Assembly (NCBI RefSeq): GCF_001039355.2
Contig: NW_019775902.1
Span: forward strand, 68,531 to 132,530
Reading direction: 5' to 3'
Source of the DNA: Lingula anatina
Taxonomy: Eukaryota; Brachiopoda; Lingulata; Lingulida; Lingulidae
DNA: 64,000 nucleotides
Shown here: positions 25,004 through 37,395 of the stretch, in pieces
Position numbering within the stretch: position 1 is the stretch's first letter
How the letters are laid out: each line of letters begins with the position of its first letter
Notes under the pieces: model-generated
Databases searched by the model: none
What the model was told of the DNA's origin: nothing
What the model saw: the letters and a program-made list of their open reading frames with translations, nothing else
Program-made: the position numbers and the translations under genes

Positions 25004-27534
25004 TCAAGAACGGATCGTAGTGAAATACTGCGGTTGTTCCTTCCAAACAAAATAAAGCGACAAAATCAAAATTAGTACAACCATCAGACCAACACAAATA
25101 CAGACGTGTTTAGCTCGACAAACACAACTTCCTTCTCCAAAATCAGAGTTTATAGAAATAGACGCGTCTCTTCTTAAAATACCCCCAGTGCGACGCGCCT
25201 TCCGGGTTTTGCAGCACCCGCAAAAACGTTCTTTTAGTGTGACGTCAGAAACAGATAACGACAAAACCTCGTCATCAGTGTCACCGATAGGGGGCGCAGT
25301 TGGTATTAAGGCCTGCCTTGCAATGTCATCTTCAATTACTTTTGTGCTTGTTGTTTGTCTTTTTTCGTCGTATTCGGTGACAACATTGAAGTGTGCCACA
25401 CGAGCGAGTGACGACTGCTCACTTGTAGATTTATTGAGACGGGAAGGTATAAAAGTTGGCGTCAAAAAATTCCCTTGCGTCTCAGTGCATCGGTGACATG
25501 CTTTTGAGCTTGTGCATTCGTTTTCATCGTGGTAAATGACGTCACTATAACTCGGCGGGAGCGACCAACATGGAGACGGAGAGTCCCCCGGCGTCAACCC
25601 CCGCCACTGCAGCTCTTCCCGCTCTGCAGATTTCGGTGTCGTCTGCTGCAGACTGGAAAGGCAAGCATTTGGTGGTTCTTCCACCTCCACTGTGATGATG
25701 TTGATAGTGGGAAGGGGAAGGGATAACCGGTTATTGGTCTGCGGCCCCTCCGGCTCCTGAAAAAAAATATCATCATCATCTTCATTATCATTATTGTCAT
25801 CTTCATGACACGAAACACGTTGTAATACAAGATCACTAATTTGAATTATTTCACAAATCGAATGCAAAAGAGAGGATAAGTGGTAAGAAGGATAACTAGT
25901 ACACGTAAGAAGACAGTAAATCTATAGGCGTCTCTTTTGTTCATCTGTGGTTTTGCCAATTTTTCATCGCCCTTGATATTTACTGTACACTTGCCCTGTT
26001 CCATCATAGGGATACAGCCACTAATGACAAAATGACTGTTGTAATAAAAAGCTCAATTACAGCCAATTCCCTAAAGAACAGCTAGGCAGGATTCAATAAA
26101 ATTCTGATTTGCAAACATCAAAGTCAATTTAATATTCCACCTCATCTCCTCGCCAGGCTTTAATAAAAAACTGATTTGTGAACATGGACAAGCTAGGACG
26201 TCGGCTATGAATGATCATGAACCTAATAGAATATATCTAAATATCACCATAAACAGATGCAATAATCACGGAAAAGATACATTGGTCGTCAGAATCATCA
26301 TTTCCGTAATTGAAAACGGAATTATTATTGAGCCGAAAGCGAAAAAATGAAAGGTTGATTTGATAATTGGACTCATTGCAGCGAGTTTTTTCGTAACACC
26401 GATTATTTGAATGCAAAAATTACGATAGAAAAGTACATTTTATTTTCTTTTTTCGGTATGTAGATGCTGTTTCATCAGTCAGGTTTAATCAGCTTTTTTT
26501 TTCTCTTCCAATTTGACGGAATTAATTTTATGTTCCACTGATTTTTTTGGAAGTTTTACAATATAATATTCATGGGACACGCAGTAGTGGTACATGTATT
26601 CTAAAACCATAAGAATATCCTACAGACCTCCCAAGATCTCAGATGATTTTTGCACTTGACTAAACTCAATATTTCTCATGATAATGAGCTTTCAAAAAAT
26701 GATAAAATATGCTTGTAAGTGTTTCGTAATCAGAGATACTTGAAGACAATAATTGAGAAATTGTAACCTGATCATCAGTTTAATCTAATAAGCCACAATA
26801 ACTACCCTTCACACACTGTACAATCTGTATGCATGTACTGAGGGGCAGGCGTATATTTTCTTGGCCATTATCTTCTTAGTGTGCTTTGGGTCTCATTTGG
26901 CAGAGCAGAAGAGATACTTGCCAAAATTATCAAAACAGTAATTGGGCGCCTCTCTCTTTTTTTTCTATTATCAACCCAAACCGTCCAGAGCCATGTAAAT
27001 CTGCATTAGTAAGCAAGCCCCATTTGGAGTCGATGTACCGCAAAAAGCGGCTTTCAGTCAATACGAAGATCATTATACAAAATAGGAACATCTGTTATTT
27101 TTGTATTATAACCTCTGCAGACTTAATAAACAAACAAGGCGGCTTTTTAATGTAAAGAAAACCAGTGCACAAAAGCATCATAAAGGCGTTATTTGCAATT
27201 GGACGGTTACCTATAAGGATACAAACACGCACAATCTGCTTGGTATAGCGGATTCACACAAGAATTGAGTAACTAATAAAAAAATCGATGGGAAATGACT
27301 GCCTTCAATTGAGCAGTTTTTTTCCACGTAGCTCAGTGTCGTAATATTATCTCTAGCCATATCCTCTTGAGCTGTTTTGATAAAATGTTTTTCTACAGTT
27401 AAGATTAAATCGATGCATAACAAAAGCTTTTGTATTACAATATCTAGACAGAAATGTATAGAATTACCACGCATTAATCACTCGACATCAACGATGATAA
27501 AAAAACGTCTCCCTCTCTCTCCCTCTCTCTCTCT

Positions 27535-27609
<75 letters not shown>

Positions 27610-29596
27610 CACTAACAGGAACTAAGCATGAGCATCTTACCCTAGACATATTATGGATGGATCGTAATGCACAAATGTCGTGTTGACAAAGGTATAGAGC
27701 AGTGGATTTGACAATTTATTCTAAGATTTGACTCACGCCTCATTTCATTATACACACCATCATAAGAAGCATTATGGATTTCCAAAACTCCTTATTCCCT
27801 GCTAATTGGTATCCAATTGCTTGATTAAAACAGTCCTGAATTGATCGCTTATTAAGAATTTATCAGTATTTGCGATAAAGTAGCCCATTTCCGCCCGGCC
27901 ACGATAAAGGTGAATAAATACAGGTGAGATTAATAATCAATAGAGTCTTTTCTACCATGAAAGTCAGTCACGCGCGTAAGTGGACAGGAATTGACTTTAT
28001 CACGAACCTTTAACCTTTTTTTCTCATTGATGCATCCACACACTTCATTCTTATGTTATTTCACTTGCTATTCTGTTGTGCACAGTCTTACTTTGAAATA
28101 AATTGTACATCTTCCCGTGTCCCACATTAATAAACCCATTCAGGTTATCAAACAGAAGGCGAGGAATTCTACTATATATCAGAGTTGTAAGATTTCGAGT
28201 TACAGAGAGCTGAAATGTATTTAACTGATAGCGCGGCCTTGGGTGGTTGGGATTAGGATTAGGATGTCAAATGTATACATATATATGTAAACTAATGCTT
28301 GTCCCCTTTTATTCTTTCTTTAAAATAAACTCACGCTTTGAAACTACTATCTCAATTTTAATGAACATCCTGGTATTTTCTGTGTAGCCAGGAAAACAGG
28401 AATACGATAAATTCAGGTCGTGAGATTGCACGAATTTAACATACGGGCACTGTCACTTAAAAAAAGGCCCTAAAAGCAAATCCCACAGCTTTTATGCAGG
28501 CAGAGGATTAAAAAAAACTAACAGCATACATTGATATTTATGAAAGCTTTATACGGCAAAGCGAATTATTCGTTAGCGATGACGGATTTAGATTGATAAG
28601 TGATATTGTTTTACAAACTGGGAAGTAAGCTTTTGCATTGAAAAGAATGTCATTTACTGAGTGATCACCAGGGTTTTTCGGAAGAGCAAAATGGTTGATG
28701 TTACTCCCTATATTATGCATGCATGCACCGTAACGTTACAACGGCACCGAATCTGTTTAGTACGTGTAATTTAAAAACAAAAACAAAAATAATTATACCT
28801 GATAACAAAATCGAAGACCGCCGTAGGATCACCGTAACTGGTGAATAAAAAAACGGGATGCTCATACTAAAGACTAAATGAGAAGGAAATAAAATAACGA
28901 TCTCTCAGATCCAGTTTATTTTGATTTGTTTCAAAAACAAACTTCTCGACAGATCGAAACATTCGAGAGTAGCCGCTAAATAAATATCTAAAAATAGTTT
29001 ACAGATACGAGACTGCGTCATATCCTTCCAACTGCGAGCCTTAGAGAGAAAAGGGTGACAAAAATAAATGGCACACCTCAAACAGATTGATATTTATGAA
29101 AAGAGACACCAGTGGACTCGGGTTTGTCTATCTTGAGAATACAATAGTGACTTCGATAACAGAGAAAATTGGTATTGTTTGTTTTGGATATGAAACATTT
29201 CAATCCCTTTCAAAAATTTCAAAACAGGAATCGGATGGCTCCTTGAAAAAATCTATGGGTCAATAATATGACAGATTCAACGTACAGGTAATTGAGGCCC
29301 CTCAGTTTTTTTGACATTACCAGTCTCTATCACTGATATACCTACTTATTGTTACTGCCTGCGTATCACTTACTGAATATACATATTGCACTATATCCTA
29401 AGTGTTTTTTCCCTTCCTCTTTCATATTTTTTTCAAACCTAGGTAAGCCAATTAATACATGTTATTGTTGCCACTGGGAAATTGCAAGTGTTATATTTCA
29501 TCAATACAAAATATTTGCCAAGTGTCAGAACCAATTTTCAATGGCCTTTTATTCCTATGTCAATTAATTAGAGTATCAGCTATATATTTAGCCTCT

Positions 29597-29646
<50 letters not shown>

Positions 29647-32600
29647 ACCTTCTCTACAAATCCCTCGTAGAAAAAATGAACCTGAACCCTTCATGCCACC
29701 ATTGCCCCCATTTCTAAGAACAAAACACCAGCATCGACAGAATCTTTTATCAATTTCAATTTCAGAACTCGATCTTTTACACAAAGACGCAGCGGGTTTT
29801 TGCTTCTAGATAACAAAGCCACGATAATCGAATCATGCATAAGTTCATTACGGTAAGCGTACGCAGTATCGGGAATTGGTGTCAAGTTTCATCACTGGCT
29901 TCACTTCGTATTTCAAAGGATACACGGATAAGGGATGGACAAAATATGTCGCATGTTTTTAAGTATTTAAACCGATGCAGATGACTGAAAATAGTGAAGA
30001 AGTCTTTTCCTGAGAGCTCCCGCTCACTGGAAAACAACATGCATCAAATTACATCATAAATTATGGGATGGGTTATGGTCGAAAACTCTTCGAAAAAAGC
30101 TTTAACAAATTTCCATTAACTTGGCAGATGACAATCACCGCCAGTACTCTGAAACTCAGGGTTACGGAGAACATCTGCTGGATAGCCATAAAATTACTGT
30201 CAGCACACTGAACACCAGGCACGATTTGCCTACTCAAATCTGAGTAATATATTATATAATACCCTGCAACCATGGGCGTCCGCAGAAAATTTTCCAGGGG
30301 GGNNNNNNNNNNNNNNNNNNNNNNNNNNNNNNNNNNNNNNNNNNNNNNNNNNNNNNNNNNNNNNNNNNNNNNNNNNNNNNNNNNNNNNNNNNNNNNNNNN
30401 NNNNNNNNNNNNNNNNNNNNNNNNNNNNNNNNNNNNNNNNNNNNNNNNNNNNNNNNNNNNNNNNNNNNNNNNNNNNNNNNNNNNNNNNNNNNNNNNNNNN
30501 NNNNNNNNNNNNNNNNNNNNNNNNNNNNNNNNNNNNNNNNNNNNNNNNNNNNNNNNNNNNNNNNNNNNNNNNNNNNNNNNNNNNNNNNNNNNNNNNNNNN
30601 NNNNNNNNNNNNNNNNNNNNNNNNNNNNNNNNNNNNNNNNNNNNNNNNNNNNNNNNCCGTCAAAATTCCAGGGGTGGTTAAGTGACCCCATTGACCCCCC
30701 CCCCCCCTGCGGACGCCCATGCCTGCAACTGAGTGTCCTATCTGAACAACATTGCACCAACGTAGTAATACACGTGCATTCAAATAATAATCTTATGTGC
30801 GGTATTCATATTCCACATCCAAGCACAATATCATTCTGTACCAGAAAATTAAGTTATATTAAGACAAACGAACATCGATATACAAGATAAAGAAGGATCC
30901 GATTTAGAATTGATTGCATCCTCCCGATTTCGAATTAATCCCATCCTCTCCAATTGTTGAAGAGAGTTATAGCAGTGTTTATTAACGCAGGCCATTGACG
31001 ACCTTCGAAATTGTTATGATACCAAAACTTTTGCTGCTTGTGTTAAACATTAAACATTAAAAGAAAATAAGAGAAATACTATGAACCATCGCAAGGGATG
31101 AGGGATGCAAACTATGATGATATCTAAATATTTCACTCTTTCTAGAAACCTTCAAAATTAATATCCTTCCTGGAAAACGCACCCATGTAATATTTCAGTC
31201 GGACTGATGATCTATGTTTTCGCCGGTTAATTGAATGGTGCTATTTTATATGATTTTTCACATGCTTCCCTTAATTCATTTTCCTTGTAATGCTGGCTAA
31301 CTACATTGTAAAGGTCGTATTTGAAACAGGTAATAGCAGCTAACACGAAGCAGGTGAAATAACCACAGATGAGGGTTATTTCTGTCTGTGTAGCNTGAAA
31401 ATACTTGAAATATCATCATCATCTTCATTATCATTATTGTCATCTTCATGACACGAAACACGTTGTAATACAAGATCCTTAATTTGAATTATTTCACAAA
31501 TCGAATGCAAAAGAGAGGATAAGTGGTAAGAAGGATAACTAGTACACGTAAGAAGACAGTAAATCTATAGGCGTCTCTTTTGTTCATCTGTGGTTTTGCC
31601 AATTTTTCATCGCCCTTGATATTTACTGTACACTTGCCCTGTTCCATCATAGGGACACAGCCACTAATGACAAAATGACTGTTGTAATAAAAAGCTCAAT
31701 TACAGCCAATTCCCTAAAGAACAGCTAGGCAGGATTCAATAAAATTCTGATTTGCAAACATCAAAGTCAATTTAATATTCCACCTCATCTACTCGCCAGG
31801 CTTTAATAAAAAACTGATTTGTGAACATGGACAAGCTAGGACGTCGGGTATGAATGATCATGACCCTAATAGAATATATCTAAATATCACCATAAACAGA
31901 TGCAATAATCACGGAAAAGATACATTGGTCGTCAGAATCATCATTTCCGTAACTGAAAACGGAATTATTACTGAGCCGCAAGCGAAAAAAAAATGAAAGG
32001 TTGACTTGGTAATTGGACTCATTGCAGAGAGTTTTTTTCGTAATACCGATTATTTGAATACAAAAATTACGATAGAAAAGTACATTTTATTTTCTTTTTT
32101 CGGTATGTAGATGATGTTCCATCAGTCAGGTTAGGTCAGTTTTTTTTTCCATTCCAATTTGACGGAATTAATTTGATGTTCCACTGATTTTTATTGGAAG
32201 TTTTACAATATAATATTCATGGGACACGCAGCCGTGGTATTCTAAAACCATAAGAATATTCTACAGACCTCTTAAGATCTCAGTTGATTTTTGCACTTGA
32301 CTATAAACTCAGTATTTCTCATGATAATGAGCTTTCAAAAAATGATAAAATATGTTTGCAAGTTTTTCGTAATCAGAGATACTTGAAGACAATAATTGAG
32401 AAATTGTAACCTGATCATCAGTTTAGTCTAATAAGCCACCATAACTACCCTTCACACACTGTACAATCTGTATGCATGTCCTGAGGGCAGGCGTGTATTT
32501 TCTTGGCCACGGACTATTTTCCATTATCTTCTTAGTGTGCTTTGGGTCTCATTTGGCAGAGCAGAAGAGATACTTGCCAAAATTATCAAAACAGTAATTG

Positions 32601-33180
32601 GGCGCCTCTCTCTCTTTTTTTTTCTATTATCAACCCAAACCATCCAGAGCCATGTTAATCTGCATTAGTAAGCAAGCCCCATTTGGAGTCGATGTACCGC
32701 AAAAAGCGGCTTTCAGTCAATACGAAGATCATTATACAAAATAGGAACATCTGTTATTTTTGTATTATAACCTCTGCAGACTTAATAAACAAACAAGGCG
32801 GCTTTTTAATGTAAAGAAAACCAGTGCACAAAAGCATCATAAAGGCGTTATTTGCAATTGGACGGTTACCTATAAGGATACAAACACGCACAATCTGCTT
32901 GGTATAGCGGATTCACACATGAATTGAGTAACTAATAAAAAAATCGATGGGAAATGACTGCTTTCAATTGAGCAGTTTTTTCCACGTAGCTCAGTGTCGT
33001 AATATTATCTCTAGCCATATCCTCTTGAGCTGTTTTGATAAAATGTTTTTCTACAGTTAAGATTAAATCGATGCATAACAAAAGCTTTTGTATTACAATA
33101 TCTAGACAGAAATGTATAGAATTACCACGCATTAATCACTCGACATCAACGATGATAAAAAAATGTCTCCCTCTCTCTCC

Positions 33181-33235
<55 letters not shown>

Positions 33236-35215
33236 TTTTCACTAACAGGAACTAAGCATGAGCATCTTACCCTAGACATATTATGGATGGATCGTAATGC
33301 ACAAATGTCGTGTTGACAAAGGTATAGAGCAGTGGATTTGACAATTTACTCTAAGATTTGACTCACGCCTCATTTCATTATACACACCATCATAAGAAGC
33401 ATTATGGATTTCCAAAACTCCTTATTCCCTGTTAATTGGTATCCAATTGCTTGATTAAAACAGTCCTGAATTGATCGCTTATTAAGAATTTATCAGTATT
33501 TGCGATAAAGTAGCCCATTTCCGCCCGGCCACGATAAAGGTGAATAAATACAGGTGAGATTAATAATCAATAGAGTCTTTTCTACCATGAAAGTCAGTCA
33601 CGCGCGTAAGTGGACAGGAATTGACTTTATCACGAACCTTTAACCTTTTTTTCTCATTGATGCATCCACACACTTCATTCTTATGTTATTTCACTTGCTA
33701 TTCTGTTGTGCACAGTCTTACTTTGAAGTAAATTGTACATCTTCCCGTGTCCCACATTAATAAACCCATTCAGGTTATCAAACAGAAGGCGAGGAATTCT
33801 ACTATATATCAGAGTTGTAAGATTTCGAGTTACAGAGAGCTGAAATGTATTTAACTGATAGCGCGGCCTTGGGTGGTTGGGATTAGGATTAGGATGTCAA
33901 ATGTATACATATATATGTAAACTAATGCTTGCCCCCTTTTATTCTTTCTTTAAAATAAACTCACTCTTTGAAACTACTATCTCAATTTTAATGAACATCC
34001 TGGTATTTTCTGTGTAGCCAGGAAAACAGGAATACGATAAATTCAGGTCGTGAGATAACATACGGGCACCGTCACTTAAAAAAGGCCCTAAAAGCAAATC
34101 CCACAGCTTTTATGCAGGCAGAGGATTAAAAAAACTAACAGCATACATAGATATTTATGAAAGCTTTATACGGCAAAGCGAATTATTCGTTAGCAATGGC
34201 GGATTTAGGTTGACAAGTGATATTGTTTTACAAACTGGGAAGTAAGCTTTTGCACTGAAAAGAATGTCATTTACTGAGTGATCACCAGGGTTTTTCTGAA
34301 GAGCAAAATGGTTGATGTTACTCCCTAAATTATGCATGCATGCACCGTAACGTTACAACGGCACTGAATCTGTTTAGTACGTGTAATTTAAAAACAAAAA
34401 CAAAAATAATTATACCTGATAACAAAATCGAAGACCGCTGTAGGATCACCGTAACTGGTGAATAAAAAAACGGGATGCTCATACTAAAGACTAAATGAGA
34501 AGGAAATAAAATAACGATCTCTCAGATCCAGTTTATTTTGATTTGTTTCAAAAACAAACTTCTCGACAGATCGAAACATTCGAGAGTAGCCGCTAAATAA
34601 ATATCTAAAAATAGTTTACAGATACGAGACTGCGTCATATCCTTCCAACTGAGAGCCTTAGAGAGAAAAGGGTGACAAAAATAAATGGCACACCTCAAAC
34701 AGATTGATATTTATGAAAAGAGACACCAGTGGACTCGGGTTTGTCTATCTTGAGAATACAATAGTGACTTCGATAACAGAGAAAATTGGTATTGTTTGTT
34801 TTGGATATGAAACATTTCAATCCCTTTCAAAAATTTCAAAACAGGAATCGGATGGCTACTTGAAAAAAATCTATGGGTCAATAATATGACAGATTCAACG
34901 TACAGGTAATTGAGGCCCCTCAGTTTTTTTTGACATTACCAGTCTCTATCACTGATATACCTACTTATTGTTACTGCCTGCGTATCACTTACTGAATATA
35001 CATATTGCACTATATCCTAAGTGTTTTTTCCCTTCCTCTTTCACATTTTTTTCAAACCTAGGTAAGCCAATTAATACATGTTATTGTTGCCACTGGGAAA
35101 TTGCAAGTGTTATATTTCATCAATACAAAATATTTGCCAAGTGTCAGAACCAATTTTCAATGGCCTTTTATTCCTATGTCAATTAATTAGAGTATCAGCT
35201 ATATATTTAGCCTCT

Positions 35216-35255
<40 letters not shown>

Positions 35256-37395
35256 ATCTTCTCTATAAATCCCTCGTAGAAAAAATGAACCAGAACCCTT
35301 CATGCTACAGTGTAACTCCATTGCCCCCATTTCTAAGAACAAAACACCAGCATCGACAGAATCTTTTATCAATTTCAATTTCAGAACTCGATCTTTTACA
35401 CAAAGACGCAGCGGGTTTTTGCTTCTAGATAACAAAGCCACGATAATCGAATCATGCATAAGTTCATTACGGTAAGCGTATGCAGTATCGGGAATTGGTG
35501 TCAAGTTTCATCACTGGCTTCACTTCGTATTTCAAAGGATACACGGATAAGGGATGGGCAAAATATGTCGCATGTTTTTAAGTATTTAAATCGATGCAGA
35601 TGACTGAAAATAGTGAAGACGTTTTTTTTCCTGAGAGCTCCCGCCCACTGGAAAACAACATGCATAAAATTACATCATAAATTATCATGGGATGGGTTAT
35701 GGTCGAAAACTCTCGAAAAAAGCTTTAACAAATTTCCGTTAACGATGACGGAGAGCGCATGCTTGGCAGAGGACAATCACCGCCAGTACTCTGAAACTCA
35801 GGGTTACGGAGAACATCTGCTGGATAGCCATAAAATTACTGTCAGCACACTGAACACCAGGCACGGTTTGCCCACTCAAATCTGAGTAATTATATAATAC
35901 CCTGTAACCATGGGCGTCCGCAGAAAATTTTCCAGGGGGGAGGGGGTCAAAGTCATTGAAGGGGGAGATAATGATTGGCTGGGTACCCGCAATTAACGTG
36001 CCCAAGGGTGGTTAAGTGACCCCCATTGACCCCCTGCGGACGCCCATGCCTGCAACTGAGTGTCCTACCTAAACAACATTGCACCAACGTAGTAATGCAC
36101 GTGCATTCAAATAATAATCTTATGTGCGGTATTCATATTCCACATCCAAGCACAATATCATTCTGTACCAGAAAATTAAGTTATATTTAGACAAACAACA
36201 TCGATATACAAGATAAAGAAGGATCCGATTTAGAATCATTACAGGTTGTTGAAGAGAGTTATAGCAGTGTTAATTAACGAATGCCATTGACGACCTTCGA
36301 AATTGTTGTGATACCAAAACTTTTGCTGTTTGTGTTAAACATTAAAAAAGAAAATAAGAGAAATACTATGAACCATCGCAAGGGATGAGGGATGCAAACT
36401 ATGATGATATCTAAGTATTTCACTCTTTCTAGAAACCTTCAAAATTAATATCCTGTCTGGAAAACGCACCCATGTAATATTTCAGTCGGACTGATGATCT
36501 ATGTTTTCGCCGGTTAATTGAATGGTGCTATTTTATATGATTTTTCACATGCTTCCCTTAATTCATTTTCCTTGTAATGCTGGCTAACTACATTGTAAAG
36601 GTCGTATTTGAAACAGGTAATAGCAGCTAACACGAAGCAGGTGAAATAACCATAGATGAGGGTTATTTCTGTCTGTGTAACCTATTTGCGGACAGGTAAA
36701 ACCAGGAGCTTTGATATTTAACAGATGCCGAGTAGTTTATACGAGGCATTAAAGGTTACACGGAACTGCATAGCTTTCTTTACCATATGACTGCATCAAG
36801 GAAAACGCAGGCAGGCGAACGCGCAATGAATAAATAACTAATATACACAGTCAGGTTTAAACCAAGATGTGTTTTCGCTAAGAGTTAAAATGCCAAAGTT
36901 AGAGACAGACTAAGAGTGTGCCTAGTAGGCGAGGAAGAGTTAGAGATGGGGGGGGGGGGGGGGGGGAACTTCGACATTTGGTATGCTGGCAAGTTCACGT
37001 ATGTCACGTAAACAGAGCGAATAATCTTAGTAGTTTTAGATTTTTTACCTCGATCACCGTCTGATTTCGATCAGTTATACACTCTACGAAATGATATCCA
37101 AGAAGATGTGTTATCACTCTTGCTGACGAGGGATTAGATAAGTGTAAAACATCACCCTACAACACTAACTCACCGCTTGTGCTATCAGATCAATAATGTA
37201 AACGCATATTCTGTCATAATGACAACAATCCTTATTGTTTCAACCAGTATACTAAACCAGCTCACCGCACCGCCAAAGCGTTTAGTTCACAGCGCTCGAA
37301 AGAATAATTAAACGACATAGTGTCCGCCTTACCGTGGTGCGTGTAAGTACTGGAGTCGCCACACCGCCCGGGCCCTCCGAGTCCTCCGAAGCCAT
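25004..37395 (-). CDS. single-pass membrane protein with PPxY motif, two exons, about 271 aa
   Basis: Exon 1 is 37395-37333 and encodes M-A-S-E-D-S-E-G-P-G-G-V-A-T-P-V-L-T-R-T-T, with the donor ACG|GTAAGG. Exon 2 is 25756-25004, after a T-rich acceptor, and begins E-P-E-G-P-Q. Both junctions are phase 0. The long N-terminal part is hydrophilic, with a PPSYSDV motif typical of ligands for WW domains (for example NEDD4-type ubiquitin ligases). It is followed by a Cys/Arg-rich patch (CGCCKTRKARR), one hydrophobic segment (VCICVGLMVVLILILSLYFV) and a tail of about 14 residues. The topology is probably N-in, but this is not certain. No family was recognised. The intron of about 11.6 kb contains two copies of a segment of over 5 kb. 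The exon 1 to exon 2 join is inferred from phase and splice sites. Confidence 0.75.
27508..27605. repeat. compound (CT)(CA)(GA) microsatellite
   Basis: CT-rich run, then CA, then GA. The counterpart in the second copy (33165-33236) is shorter in both CA and GA blocks. Confidence 0.95.
29600..29642. repeat. (GA)n microsatellite
   Basis: Uninterrupted GA run. The matching run in the second copy is 35218-35252 and is shorter. Confidence 0.95.
30271..30721. mobile_element. small hAT-like MITE, copy 1, containing an assembly gap
   Basis: Terminal inverted repeats CATGGGCGTCCGCAG and CTGCGGACGCCCATG bound the element. The flanks carry a perfect 8-base direct repeat CCTGCAAC (30263-30270 and 30722-30729), the target-duplication length of hAT transposons. 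Most of the interior is the N gap; G-rich and C-rich runs border it. No transposase is visible. Confidence 0.8.
30303..30656. other. assembly gap (354 N)
   Basis: A run of N inside the MITE. The same element in the second copy (35909-36048) is only 140 bases, so the gap length here is probably not reliable. Reading frames that appear to cross it are meaningless. Confidence 0.99.
31395..31406. other. junction between the two large repeat copies, with an ambiguous base
   Basis: A single N at 31395, followed by about a dozen bases (TGAAAATACTTG) that match neither the end of copy 2 nor the start of copy 1 well. Copy 2 sequence then begins. This looks like a scaffold join rather than a natural breakpoint. 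Confidence 0.6.
31407..36679. repeat. copy 2 of the >5-kb direct repeat (intronic)
   Basis: Same order and orientation as 25766-31394, including the compound microsatellite (33165-33236), the GA run (35218-35252) and the GGGCGTCCGCAG element (35909-36048). By eye the copies differ by a low percentage of substitutions plus indels, for example an extra segment in copy 1 near 30910-30960 and a short insertion in copy 2 near 35745. The end is placed where copy 1 stops matching, at GTCTGTGTA. Confidence 0.95.
35909..36048. mobile_element. small hAT-like MITE, copy 2, intact (140 bp)
   Basis: Same terminal inverted repeats as the element at 30271-30721. The flanking 8-mers are CCTGTAAC (35901-35908) and CCTGCAAC (36049-36056), differing by one substitution, so the insertion predates divergence of the two copies. 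No coding capacity. Confidence 0.85.
36680..37332. other. intronic single-copy sequence of the PPxY gene
   Basis: Sequence between the end of the second repeat copy and exon 1. It holds a G-run at about 36948-36966. No exon was seen. Confidence 0.5.

Larger units (their letters stand above)
25766..31394. repeat. copy 1 of a >5-kb direct repeat (intronic)
   Basis: Begins in ATCATCATC sequence about 10 bases outside exon 2 of the PPxY gene. It matches 31407-36679 almost base for base, apart from scattered substitutions, microsatellite length changes and small indels. It contains the N gap 30303-30656. It ends at the single N at 31395, where the second copy starts. Confidence 0.95.

Noticed and set aside
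30073-30783. Long open frames spanning 30073-30783 on both strands
   Set aside because: They are open only because they cross the N gap; the flanks are the GGGCGTCCGCAG element.
27211-35504. Pairs of near-identical small open frames in the two large repeat copies
   Set aside because: Their conservation reflects the duplication itself; several consist of translated GA or CA microsatellite, and none has domain or splice support.
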